NCBI RefSeq assembly: GCF_003228315.1
Contig: NZ_CP029693.1
Span: 5,614,501-5,678,500 of the forward strand
Direction of reading: 5' to 3'
DNA: 64,000 bases
DNA from: Pseudomonas putida
GTDB taxonomy: Bacteria > Pseudomonadota > Gammaproteobacteria > Pseudomonadales > Pseudomonadaceae
A program made the translations under genes and the position numbers. Below, piece by piece: positions 17,724-25,831 of this stretch; within the stretch, counting starts at the first letter, position 1, and every line of letters begins with the position of its first letter. Under the pieces are notes generated by a model. It had not been told where the DNA came from. It searched no databases and was given only the letters and a program-made list of their open reading frames with translations.

Positions 17724-18305
17724 ATGGCCGCTAAAAAGATTCTGATGCTGGTCGGCGATTTCGTCGAAGACTATGAAGTGATGGTTCCATTCCAGGCGCT
17801 GTTGATGGTCGGCCATACGGTGCACGCCGTCTGCCCGGACAAGAGCGCCGGCCAGACCGTGCGCACGGCCATCCACGACTTCGAAGGCGACCAGACCTAC
17901 AGCGAAAAACCCGGCCACATGTTCGCCCTCAACTTCGACTTCGCCAAGGTCAAGGCCGAGGATTACGACGCCGTGCTGATCCCCGGCGGCCGTGCACCGG
18001 AGTACCTGCGCCTGAACGAAAAAGTCCTGGAGCTGGTGCGCGCCTTCGACAAGGCCGGCAAGCCGATCGCCGCCGTCTGCCATGGCGCACAATTGCTTGC
18101 CGCCGCCGGGGTTCTGGAAGGCCGCGAGTGCAGCGCTTACCCGGCCTGCGCCCCTGAAGTACGTCTGGCCGGTGGTACCTTTATCGACATTCCGGTGACG
18201 GACGGCCATGTGCAAGGCAATCTGGCCACTGCGCCGGCCTGGCCCGCCCATCCGAACTGGCTGGCCGGTTTCCTCGGCTTGCTGGGCACCAAAATCACCC
18301 TGTAA
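17724..18305 (+). CDS. DJ-1/PfpI family protein
   Basis: A 193-residue cytoplasmic protein with the alpha/beta fold of class I glutamine amidotransferase-like proteins. The nucleophile elbow reads AAVCHGAQLL with Cys119, and the acidic residue expected near it lies in FVEDYEVMVP (about residue 16). Relatives act as glyoxalase/deglycase enzymes or chaperones; the exact activity is open. AGGAGT precedes the ATG. The next gene follows after 15 bp and is probably co-transcribed. Confidence 0.9.
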   Translation: MAAKKILMLVGDFVEDYEVMVPFQALLMVGHTVHAVCPDKSAGQTVRTAIHDFEGDQTYSEKPGHMFALNFDFAKVKAEDYDAVLIPGGRAPEYLRLNEKVLELVRAFDKAGKPIAAVCHGAQLLAAAGVLEGRECSAYPACAPEVRLAGGTFIDIPVTDGHVQGNLATAPAWPAHPNWLAGFLGLLGTKITL

Positions 18306-18320
18306 CGAGGAATCCCGTCC

Positions 18321-18626
18321 ATGTGCGAGCTCTACGTCAAGGCCGACCCGATTCTCTACGAGTCGCGTTCCCGCTCGCTGCGCATCTGTGGGGTGGTGAC
18401 GACTTTGCGGCTGGAGAATCAGTTCTGGGACATCCTCAGCGAAATCGCCGAGGTCGATGGCATGACCACCAACCAGTTGATCGCCAAGCTGTATGAAGAG
18501 GTGATGGATTACCGCGGCGAAGTGGTGAATTTTGCCTCGTTCCTGCGGGTGAGCTGTACGCGGTATTTGAGTCAGCGGCGGGTGGCGGCGCCGGAGTTGG
18601 CGGTGGTGCGGGCGGTGGTGAAGTAG
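18321..18626 (+). CDS. Ribbon-helix-helix domain protein (RHH_4 type)
   Basis: A 101-residue protein. Residues about 20-90 match the aryl-sulfate-sulfotransferase-linked ribbon-helix-helix family: RSLRICGVVTTLRLENQFWD, then IAEVDGMTTNQLIAKLYEEV. The fold suggests DNA binding, possibly as a local regulator. It lies 15 bp downstream of the DJ-1 gene. The end of the gene is followed directly by a REPIN. Confidence 0.82.
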   Translation: MCELYVKADPILYESRSRSLRICGVVTTLRLENQFWDILSEIAEVDGMTTNQLIAKLYEEVMDYRGEVVNFASFLRVSCTRYLSQRRVAAPELAVVRAVVK

Positions 18627-18644
18627 ATAGGACTGTGGTGACTT

Positions 18645-18713
18645 CATCGCGGGCAAGCCTTGCTCCTACAGGCCATACGACGCTGAGCTGTAGGAGCAAG
18701 GCTTGCCCGCGAA
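18645..18713. repeat. REPIN, CGCGGGCAAGCC family, short loop
   Basis: Inverted pair with only about 15 bp between the two halves, starting ATCGCGGGCAAGCCTTGCTC. Confidence 0.9.
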
Positions 18714-18794
18714 GGGGCCGGTACAGGCGACAAAGATCCTGGGCTGGTCTTTACTCTGAAACGCCCAACCTCTCATTCGCCAAGGAGAAAGAGC

Positions 18795-19139
18795 ATGTCC
18801 GGATGGTATGAAGTGAGCAAAAGCAGCAATGGTCAGTTCAGGTTCGTGCTGAAGGCGGCGAACGCCGAAACCATTCTGACCAGCGAGCTGTACACCACCC
18901 ACGCGGCTGCCGACAAAGGCATCGCCTCGGTCCAGGCCAACAGCCCGCTGGATGAGCGCTACGAGAAAAAATCCACCAAGGATGGCCACCCCTATTTCAA
19001 TCTCAGGGCCGGCAACCACGAGATCATTGGCAGCAGCGAGGCCTATTCCTCGGCGGCTGCGATGGAAAAAGGCATCGCCAGCGTGAAGGCCAACGGCCCG
19101 ACCAAGGTGATCAAGGACAAGACCCTGCCGGTTCTCTGA
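18795..19139 (+). CDS. YegP family protein (tandem DUF1508)
   Basis: A 114-residue protein built from two copies of the same about-48-residue unit: GWYEVSKSSNGQFRFVLKAA..SELYTTHAAADKGIASVQAN and GHPYFNLRAG..SEAYSSAAAMEKGIASVKAN. The unit is the YegP fold, a small beta-rich domain of unknown function common as a stress-associated protein. AAGGAG lies 7 bases before the ATG. It stands alone between two REPINs. Confidence 0.9.
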   Translation: MSGWYEVSKSSNGQFRFVLKAANAETILTSELYTTHAAADKGIASVQANSPLDERYEKKSTKDGHPYFNLRAGNHEIIGSSEAYSSAAAMEKGIASVKANGPTKVIKDKTLPVL

Positions 19140-19152
19140 ACTCAACACCTAT

Positions 19153-19244
19153 CCCTGTAGGAGCGAGCATGCTCGCGATTGCGGTGTGTCAGTCAGTACT
19201 CATGTGGCTGACACACCATCGCGAGCATGCTCGCTCCTACAGGG
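19153..19244. repeat. REPIN, GGAGCGAGCATGCTCGCGA variant
   Basis: Inverted REP pair with GCATGC cores, between convergent yegP-like and DUF4917 genes. Confidence 0.9.
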
Positions 19245-19250
19245 ATCACC

Positions 19251-20270
19251 TTAAACCTCCACCGGTACCGCGAGTTTCGGATTCCCCAACGCATGGGTCT
19301 TCGAATCATAAAACCGCAACTCAACCCCCGTCCCCTCGAACACCTTCGCGTAATGCCGCTTCTGGTGCAGTATGAACGCCTGGCTGCGCGGGTAAATCGA
19401 AATCGCCACAACCTTGGGTTTCGCCTGGCGCAAGGCCTGCACGATATGGCCGTCCTGCTCGCCCAGCCCATGGCCGAAAATGCACAACCCGTCGCCATGG
19501 CTTAGCAACTGCGCGTGGCAGAACGACAGGTAATCCGAGCTGCGGATGGTCTTGAGCTTGTCCGCGCTCGACCCTTCGTTGACGAACAGCGGCACGTCGT
19601 CGAGGGTCTTGATCGTATTGTTGATGGCGAAATTGCCCAGCAGCGTGCCTTCGGTCGACGTCATCCGGCGCGCGGTACCGTCCTGATTGCGCACCAGGTG
19701 CAGGCCGCCGTGCAGGTACAGCAGGCGGGTCTTGTCGGTAGCGGTGGCACTCAGATCGAAGGACGGTTCCGTGCCCTCGAACAGGTCGCTGATCGCATCC
19801 GGTTGATGCTGAATGGCCCAGTGGTTGAGCAGGTCGTAGTTGGTGGTGAACACCGTGCGATAGCTGGCCAGTTCCCGATTGATCGTCTGCAGGGTCGACG
19901 CTTCGACCAGGCGCCAGGGAATGTGTACCGCATGCACGGTGTTGATCAGCGCTTCCTTGATCGCGTAGTAACGATTGCGCGGGGCGGCGGAGCTGACGGC
20001 CAGTGCCTTGTTGACCCGGCTGGTGGTCTTCAGTGCTCCCAGCACCTGCTCGAAACTGCGCGTCTGCATGGCGTCGAACACGCTCAGTTCCGACGGGCTC
20101 AGCGGTTTTTCTTCGACGGTGCGGGCGTTTTCGAACAGCGAGTCGTAGCCGAAATCGTCCCACACCGCGCGACTGGCGCCGTTGCCCACCAGCAAGCCGG
20201 CGAACGCAGCGCTGTTGCGCAAGGTGTTCCAGTCTTCAAGGTGGGCGTCGACATCCAGGAAATCGGTCAT
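19251..20270 (-). CDS. DUF4917 family protein with SIR2-like motifs
   Basis: A 339-residue protein starting MTDFLDVDAHLEDWNTLRNS. The order of motifs follows SIR2-type NAD-binding folds: VGNGAS (residues 28-33) in the place of the GAGxS loop, TVFTTNYDLLNHWA (about 135-150), LYLHGGLHL (about 182-190) and IFGHGLGEQDGHI (about 262-275). Several SIR2-like families act as NADases in phage defence, but stand-alone DUF4917 has no proven function. An ATG at 20270 is chosen because it begins the first conserved helix; upstream text in this frame is antisense to the LysR gene. No partner gene is adjacent. Confidence 0.8.
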   Translation of the reverse strand: MTDFLDVDAHLEDWNTLRNSAAFAGLLVGNGASRAVWDDFGYDSLFENARTVEEKPLSPSELSVFDAMQTRSFEQVLGALKTTSRVNKALAVSSAAPRNRYYAIKEALINTVHAVHIPWRLVEASTLQTINRELASYRTVFTTNYDLLNHWAIQHQPDAISDLFEGTEPSFDLSATATDKTRLLYLHGGLHLVRNQDGTARRMTSTEGTLLGNFAINNTIKTLDDVPLFVNEGSSADKLKTIRSSDYLSFCHAQLLSHGDGLCIFGHGLGEQDGHIVQALRQAKPKVVAISIYPRSQAFILHQKRHYAKVFEGTGVELRFYDSKTHALGNPKLAVPVEV

Positions 20271-20402
20271 TGCGGTCACAGTCTCGAAGCAAAAGGTCTG
20301 ATGGGCGGCGACTTTATCACGACCGGGGGCCCGGACCACGGCACGGTCCGGACGAACAGCGTTATGCTGCGACTTCGCCCGAGTTGACATCGCGAGTCCC
20401 TG

Positions 20403-21311
20403 ATGCTGCAAAAAAGCCTGATCCGCCGCCTCGACCTGATCACCCTGCAACTGTTCGTCGCCGTCCATGAAGAAGGCACCCTGACCCGTGCCGCCGCGCG
20501 CGAGGCGATTGCGGTGTCGGCGGCGAGCAAGCGCTTGATGGAACTGGAAGAGGCGCTGGGCATTAGCCTGTTCGTGCGCCAGGCCAAGGGCATGACGCTG
20601 ACGCCGGCCGGTGAAACCTTGCTGCACCATGCCCGGCAGATGCTGTTCAACGTGGAGAAGATGGGCCTGGAGCTGGGCGAGCACAGTCACGGTGTGCGCG
20701 GTTACGTGCGGATGCTCGCCAACCTGTCGGCGATCATTCAGTTCCTCCCCGAAGACCTGCGGGATTTTTCCGAGCGCCATCCGCAGGTGAAAACCGACCT
20801 TGAGGAACGGCCCAGCTCCGGGGTGGTTCAAGGGGTGCTCGATGGCGTGGCCGACCTGGGAATCTGTTCCAGCGACAGCGACATCAAGGGCCTGCACAGC
20901 GTGCTTTATCGTCAGGACAAACTGATGGTGCTGATGCTGCCGGATCACCCATTGGCCAGTTGTTCGAGCCTGGCATTTGCCGATACGCTGGACAGTGATT
21001 ACGTCGGTCTGCACGCGGCCAGTTCGATCAATATGCGCACCCATGCAGCGGCGCGGGAGGCGGGCAGGGTCTTGCGGGTACGCATTCATGTGCCGGGTTT
21101 TGACGCCATGTGCCGCATGATCCAGGCCAACATGGGCATTGGCGTGCTGCCGCAACGGGCCTATGAATTGTTTGGCCGGGCGTTGGGGTTGCATGCGGTG
21201 CCGTTGACCGATGACTGGTCGGACCGGGCGTTGATTCTGGTGGTGCGGGATGAGGCGTTGTTGTCGCCGGTGAGCCGGATGTTGTTTGAGCATTTGCGTG
21301 GGCAGGCCTGA
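20403..21311 (+). CDS. LysR family transcriptional regulator
   Basis: A 302-residue regulator with an N-terminal winged helix-turn-helix (RLDLITLQLFVAVHEEGTLT, then AAREAIAVSAASKRLMELEE, to about residue 70) and a periplasmic-binding-protein-like effector domain (about 93-300). It lies upstream of, and on the same strand as, the CoA-transferase/lyase/MFS genes, and two inverted repeats fit for LysR binding lie between them. Control of that unit is inferred from position. Confidence 0.9.
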   Translation: MLQKSLIRRLDLITLQLFVAVHEEGTLTRAAAREAIAVSAASKRLMELEEALGISLFVRQAKGMTLTPAGETLLHHARQMLFNVEKMGLELGEHSHGVRGYVRMLANLSAIIQFLPEDLRDFSERHPQVKTDLEERPSSGVVQGVLDGVADLGICSSDSDIKGLHSVLYRQDKLMVLMLPDHPLASCSSLAFADTLDSDYVGLHAASSINMRTHAAAREAGRVLRVRIHVPGFDAMCRMIQANMGIGVLPQRAYELFGRALGLHAVPLTDDWSDRALILVVRDEALLSPVSRMLFEHLRGQA

Positions 21312-21337
21312 AGGTTCTCTGTTGAATTCACTGGCCT

Positions 21338-21430
21338 CATCGCGGGCAAGCCTTGCTCCCACAGGGTTTTGTGTTGGACAAAACTCTGCGGCTGGCCGAA
21401 AACCCTGTGGGAGCAAGGCTTGCCCGCGAT
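21338..21430. repeat. REPIN, CGCGGGCAAGCC family
   Basis: Inverted pair starting CATCGCGGGCAAGCCTTGCT and ending GGCTTGCCCGCGAT, between the LysR gene and the CoA-transferase operon. Confidence 0.9.
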
Positions 21431-21452
21431 AGCGATTTCAAGTCAATCACCT

Positions 21453-21494
21453 GCGTTCGCATTTCGCGAACGCTCGTTGCCAACTGAAGGTTGG
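21453..21494. promoter_or_regulatory. Two adjacent inverted repeats, candidate LysR-type sites
   Basis: GCGTTCG and CGAACGC are exact complements 7 bp apart and include a T-N11-A core. Seven bases further, CCAAC and GTTGG form a second 15-bp inverted repeat. They lie 63-104 bp before the CoA-transferase start. The neighbouring LysR protein is the likely binder, by inference. Confidence 0.4.
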
Positions 21495-21556
21495 ATTCCA
21501 TTCCCCATCGTCCTCTAGCCTTGGCCCCATATTCCAAGAACAAGAGGTACCCCGCG

Positions 21557-22750
21557 ATGACTGCCCCCTTGAGTGCAATCAAAGTGATCGAGATCGGCAC
21601 GCTGATCGCCGCGCCATTCGCCGCGCGCATGCTCGCCGAGTTCGGCGCCGAGGTGATCAAGATCGAAGCCATGGGCCAGGGCGATCCCCTGCGTAAATGG
21701 CGCAAGCTGCACGAAGGCACCTCGCTGTGGTGGTACCTGCAATCGCGCAACAAGAAGTCCCTGGCGCTGAACCTCAAATCCCCCGAAGGCATCGAGCTGG
21801 TCAAGCAACTGGCGACCAGTGCCGATGTGCTGATCGAAAACCTGCGCCCCGGTGCGCTGGAAAAACTCGGCCTGGGCTGGGATGTACTGCACGCGCTCAA
21901 CCCCAACCTGACCCTGGTGCGCATCTCCGGCTACGGCCAGACCGGTCCCTACCGTGATCGCCCGGGCTTCGGCGCCATCGGCGAGGCCATGGGCGGCATC
22001 CGTTACACCACCGGCACCCCGGGCTCACCGCCGGCACGGGTGGGCGTCAGCCTGGGCGATTCGCTGGCGTCGTTGCACGCGGTGATCGGTGCGCTGATGT
22101 CGTTGCTGCGGGTCAAGACCGGGCAGGGCGTGGGGCAAATTGTCGATGTGTCGCTGGCCGAAAGCGTGTTCAACGTCATGGAAAGCCTGGTGCCGGAGTA
22201 CGACATGCTCGGCCATGTCCGTGAACGCACCGGCGGCGCCTTGCCGGGCATCGCACCTTCCAATACCTACCTCACGGCGGACGGCGCCTACGTGGTGATC
22301 GCCGGCAACAGCGACCCGATCTATCGTCGCCTGATGCACACCATAGGTCGCGCAGACCTGGCCGAAGACCCCGAGTTCGCCCATAACGATGGGCGTGCGG
22401 CCAAGAGCAACCTGCTCGACGCGGCCATCACCCACTGGACCAGCAGCCTGCCGATCGACGACGTGCTGGTAGCGCTGGAGGCCGCTGAAGTGCCGGCCGG
22501 GCGCATCTATTCGGTGGCCGACATCGTCGCCGACCCGCACTATCAGGCCCGGGACATGTTGCTCAATGCCGAGCTGCCGGGCGGCGCCACTGTGAAAATG
22601 CCGGGCATCGTGCCCAAACTCTCGGAGACCCCGGGTGAGGTGAACTGGTCCGGCCCCGGACTGGGCCAGCACACCGATGGAATCCTCGCCCAACTGGGCC
22701 TGACCGGGGCCGACATCGAACGCTTGAAAGTCGAAGGAGTGGTGCAATGA
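21557..22750 (+). CDS. CaiB/BaiF family (class III) CoA-transferase
   Basis: A 397-residue enzyme. The start MTAPLSAIKVIEIGTLIAAP, the AEFGAEVIKIE block, SRNKKSLALNLKSPEG and ISGYGQTGPYRDRPGFGAIG are typical of class III CoA-transferases, which move CoA between carboxylic acids through an aspartyl-CoA intermediate. Its stop overlaps the HMG-CoA-lyase-like gene by 4 bases. Together they suggest CoA activation of a branched hydroxy-acid followed by carbon-carbon cleavage. The start at 21557 gives the canonical N-terminus. Confidence 0.9.
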   Translation: MTAPLSAIKVIEIGTLIAAPFAARMLAEFGAEVIKIEAMGQGDPLRKWRKLHEGTSLWWYLQSRNKKSLALNLKSPEGIELVKQLATSADVLIENLRPGALEKLGLGWDVLHALNPNLTLVRISGYGQTGPYRDRPGFGAIGEAMGGIRYTTGTPGSPPARVGVSLGDSLASLHAVIGALMSLLRVKTGQGVGQIVDVSLAESVFNVMESLVPEYDMLGHVRERTGGALPGIAPSNTYLTADGAYVVIAGNSDPIYRRLMHTIGRADLAEDPEFAHNDGRAAKSNLLDAAITHWTSSLPIDDVLVALEAAEVPAGRIYSVADIVADPHYQARDMLLNAELPGGATVKMPGIVPKLSETPGEVNWSGPGLGQHTDGILAQLGLTGADIERLKVEGVVQ

Positions 22751-23673
22751 TCACGGATTATTCCGACAGCCTGATCGTTCAGGAAGTCTCCCCTCGCGAC
22801 GGCTTGCAGATCGAGCCGACCTGGGTCGAAACCGTCGACAAGATTGCCCTGATCGATCAGCTGTCGCTGGCCGGATTCAGCCGCATCGAAGGCGGATCGT
22901 TCGTATCGCCCAAGGCCATTCCGGCGCTGCGCGATGGCGAACTGGTGTTCAAGGGCATCACCCGCCAGCCGGGGGTGATCTACGTTGCGCTGATCCCCAA
23001 CCTCAAGGGCGCACAGCGGGCACTGGCCTGCAACGCCGATGAGCTGAACCTGGTGATGTCCGCCAGCCAGACCCACAACCTGGCCAACATGCGCATGCGC
23101 TGCGAAGACTCGCTGGCGGCGTTCGGCGAAATCGTCCAGTTCGTGCAGGGCTCGAAGGTGCGACTCAACGCCAGCATCGCCACCACCTTCGGCTGCCCGT
23201 TCGAAGGCCGGATCGATGAGGACCGGGTGCTGCAAATCGTCGACGCCTACCAGGAACTCGGCATCCCGGGCATCACCCTGGCCGACACCACCGGCATGGC
23301 CAACCCGCGCCAGGTGGATCGGCTGGTGCGAAGGGTCTTGCAGCGGGTATCGCCGGCGGACCTGACCCTGCATTTCCACAACACCCGCGGCCTGGGCCTG
23401 TGCAATGTGCTGGCGGCCTACGAGGCGGGTGCTCGACGCTTCGACGCAGCGCTAGGCGGGCTTGGCGGTTGCCCGTTCGCACCGGGGGCCTCGGGGAATA
23501 TCTGTACTGAAGACCTGGTCAACCTGTGCGATGAAGTCGGGATTCACACCGGTATCGATTTGCCGCTGTTGCTGAAGTTATCGCGAGGGCTGCCGGCGTT
23601 GCTTGGCCATGAAGTGCCCGGGCAACTGGCCAAGGCCGGGCGTAATTGCGATTTGCATCCGATCCCCACCTGA
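22747..23673 (+). CDS. Hydroxymethylglutaryl-CoA lyase family protein
   Basis: A 308-residue TIM-barrel lyase. Signature text includes VQEVSPRDGLQIEP near residues 14-27 (catalytic Arg-Asp), FGCPFEGRID near 150, LADTTGMANPRQVD and the flexible-loop segment GLGGCPFAPGASGNICTEDL with its cysteine. These enzymes split 3-hydroxy-3-methylglutaryl-CoA or a related hydroxyacyl-CoA such as citramalyl-CoA. Overlap with the CoA-transferase gene indicates the two steps run in sequence. The preferred acyl group is not determinable from sequence alone. Confidence 0.9.
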   Translation: MITDYSDSLIVQEVSPRDGLQIEPTWVETVDKIALIDQLSLAGFSRIEGGSFVSPKAIPALRDGELVFKGITRQPGVIYVALIPNLKGAQRALACNADELNLVMSASQTHNLANMRMRCEDSLAAFGEIVQFVQGSKVRLNASIATTFGCPFEGRIDEDRVLQIVDAYQELGIPGITLADTTGMANPRQVDRLVRRVLQRVSPADLTLHFHNTRGLGLCNVLAAYEAGARRFDAALGGLGGCPFAPGASGNICTEDLVNLCDEVGIHTGIDLPLLLKLSRGLPALLGHEVPGQLAKAGRNCDLHPIPT

Positions 23674-23681
23674 CCGCAATC

Positions 23682-23785
23682 CCCTGTAGGAGCGAGCCTG
23701 CTCGCGATGGACGTTAACGATAACGCTGGATGCCTGTTACCCCATGGCGTTCTCAGGTTCATCGCGAGCAGGCTCGCTCCTACAG
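23682..23785. repeat. REPIN, GGAGCGAGCCTGCTCGCGA family
   Basis: Inverted REP pair between the lyase and MFS genes, starting CCTGTAGGAGCGAGCCTGCT. Confidence 0.9.
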
Positions 23786-23855
23786 TGAAATCGAACATTT
23801 ACCAGACAACAAAAACAATCGGACACCCCAAGGGAAGTCCGCCTGGAGAAACGCA

Positions 23856-25187
23856 ATGAGCCTTAATGCAATGGAGGCCGGGGCGAGCCCGGCCGTCAGC
23901 CACGACGAAGAAAAAGCCCTGGTCAGCAAGGTCGCCTGGCGGTTGATGCCGCTGATCATGGTCTGCTACCTGTTCGCCTTCTTCGACCGCATCAACATCA
24001 GCTTCGCCAAGTTCCAGTTGCAGACCGACCTGAGCCTGAGCGACACCGCCTACGGCCTGGGTGCCGGGTTGTTCGTGGTCGGTTATGTGATCTTCGAAGT
24101 GCCCAGCAACATGATGCTGTACAAGGTCGGAGCCCGGCGCTGGATCGCCCGGATCATGATGTCCTGGGGCCTGGCCACCGCCTTGATGGTGTTCGTCAAC
24201 AGCGAATGGCAGTTCTACGCACTGCGCTTCGTGATAGGTGCGATGGAAGCCGGTTTTGCCCCGGGCGTGCTGTACTACCTGACGCTGTGGTTCCCGCAGC
24301 ACTATCGCGGGCGCATCACCTCGATGCTGTTCCTCGCTTCCGCCTTTGCCGGTCTGGTGGGCGCGCCGTTCTCCGGGCTGGTGCTGCAACACCTGGATGG
24401 CGTGCTGCAAATGCGCGGCTGGCACTGGTTGTTCCTGCTCGGTGGCGTGCCGTGCATCGGCCTTGGCTTGCTGGTGCTGACCCTGCTCAAGGACCGCATT
24501 GAAGACGCCCATTGGCTGACCGCTTCGGAGAAGACGCTGCTGGCCAGTCGCATCGCTCACCATGAACCGCACAAGTCCGGCGGCTCGCTGCTCGCGGCCC
24601 TGAAGATTCCGGGCTTCCTGACCCTGGGCCTGATCTACTTCCTGATCCAGGTCGCCTCCTACGGCCTGAACTTCTGGGCACCGCAACTGATCCGCAGCGC
24701 GGGGACCGAAAGCCCGGTGATGATCGGCTTGCTGACCGCCATCCCCTACATCTGCGGTGCCATCAGCATGGTGGTGATCGGGCGCTTGTCCGATGCCTCG
24801 GGCGAGCGGCGCAAGTTCGTGGCCGGCCTGGTGGCGGTGGGTGCACTGGGCTTCTTCAGCGCGGGGATCTTCGCCAGCCACACGACCTTCCTGATTGTCG
24901 CGCTGGGCCTGCTGGGTGCCGGGATCATCGCCTCGATCCCGAGCTTCTGGACCCTGCCGCCAAAACTGCTCGCCGGTGCGGGAGCAGGTGCCGCAGGCGG
25001 GATCGCGGTGATCAACACCCTCGGCCAGTTCGGCGGCATTGTCAGCCCGGTCATGGTCGGGCGGATCAAGGACATGACCGGAAGCACCACCCCGGCGCTG
25101 TATGTCATCGGCGTTTGCGCGCTGATCGCCGTGGCGCTGCTGATGTGGGGATTGCCGCAGAAGCTGCGGACCCTCGACAAGATTTAA
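23856..25187 (+). CDS. MFS transporter, anion:cation symporter (ACS) type
   Basis: A 443-residue twelve-helix carrier. The first helix carries CYLFAFFDRINISFAKFQLQ, the hallmark of the ACS branch that includes tartrate, phthalate and hydroxyphenylacetate carriers, and the loop KVGARRWIARIMMSWG is also typical. GGAGAA precedes the ATG at 23856. It follows the CoA-transferase/lyase pair after a REPIN and is likely the importer of their substrate, a small organic acid. Confidence 0.9.
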   Translation: MSLNAMEAGASPAVSHDEEKALVSKVAWRLMPLIMVCYLFAFFDRINISFAKFQLQTDLSLSDTAYGLGAGLFVVGYVIFEVPSNMMLYKVGARRWIARIMMSWGLATALMVFVNSEWQFYALRFVIGAMEAGFAPGVLYYLTLWFPQHYRGRITSMLFLASAFAGLVGAPFSGLVLQHLDGVLQMRGWHWLFLLGGVPCIGLGLLVLTLLKDRIEDAHWLTASEKTLLASRIAHHEPHKSGGSLLAALKIPGFLTLGLIYFLIQVASYGLNFWAPQLIRSAGTESPVMIGLLTAIPYICGAISMVVIGRLSDASGERRKFVAGLVAVGALGFFSAGIFASHTTFLIVALGLLGAGIIASIPSFWTLPPKLLAGAGAGAAGGIAVINTLGQFGGIVSPVMVGRIKDMTGSTTPALYVIGVCALIAVALLMWGLPQKLRTLDKI

Positions 25188-25230
25188 GGATTCGCAGGCT
25201 ACGGCAGCCCCCACAAGGACCACGCACCCT

Positions 25231-25265
25231 TGTAGGAGCTGCCGCAGGCTGCGATCTTTTGATCT
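25231..25265. repeat. Single REP half, GGAGCTGCCGCAGGCTGCGATC family
   Basis: TGTAGGAGCTGCCGCAGGCT and GCGATCTTTTGATC form a lone half-site without the partner copy seen at 13470-13559. It ends at the stop codon of the YdcZ gene. Confidence 0.8.
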
Positions 25266-25754
25266 TCAAGAAGTCACAGTCACCGATTTCCCCAGCGCAT
25301 CACAAAACTGAATCAACACCACCCCGCCAACCAACATCAACGCCCCGGCCAATCTCGGCAAGGTGACATGCCGCTCCAGCAACCCAAACCACCCAAAGTG
25401 ATCCAGCACCAGCGACGCCACCACTTGCCCCGCCAGTGACAGGGCCAGGAACCCCGAAGCCCCCAACTTGGGCAACAGCACCACCGCCAGCGAAATGAAA
25501 CACACCCCGAAAGCCCCTCCGGCCCACATCCACAGTGGAGCCCTGGTCACGAATGCCAACGAAGGCAGTGGCAAGCGCAGCGCCAGGATGATCGGCATCA
25601 ACACCACAATGCTCACCAGCAACGACGCCAACGTCGCCCACAACGGATGGCCCAGGCCACGCCCCAGGTTGAAGTTGATCGCACTCTGGAAAGGCACCAC
25701 CGCCCCGGCAATCACGGCGAGTAAAAGAAAACCGATTCCGTGCAGCGTACTCAT
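25266..25754 (-). CDS. DMT family transporter, YdcZ type (DUF606)
   Basis: A 162-residue protein with five predicted membrane helices, the size of a half-DMT carrier that dimerises. Text such as IAGAVVPFQSAINFNLGRGLGHPLWATLASL and GQVVASLVLDHFGWFGL is typical of the family. The start at 25754 (MSTLHGIGFLLL) fits the family; a further 14 residues upstream are in frame but implausible. It is divergent from a LysR gene that probably controls it. The cargo is unknown. Confidence 0.85.
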   Translation of the reverse strand: MSTLHGIGFLLLAVIAGAVVPFQSAINFNLGRGLGHPLWATLASLLVSIVVLMPIILALRLPLPSLAFVTRAPLWMWAGGAFGVCFISLAVVLLPKLGASGFLALSLAGQVVASLVLDHFGWFGLLERHVTLPRLAGALMLVGGVVLIQFCDALGKSVTVTS

Positions 25755-25831
25755 GTTCAGGCTCCAACAGGTTTTGCTGGACTCTAGGGTATTCATCGAG
25801 CAGATTTAAATTCCGTTTTGTTATCCAGAAC

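Noticed and set aside
20271..21416. Upstream extension of the DUF4917 frame to 721 residues
   Set aside because: The added part is antisense to the LysR gene and reads through a REPIN; the conserved protein begins at 20270.
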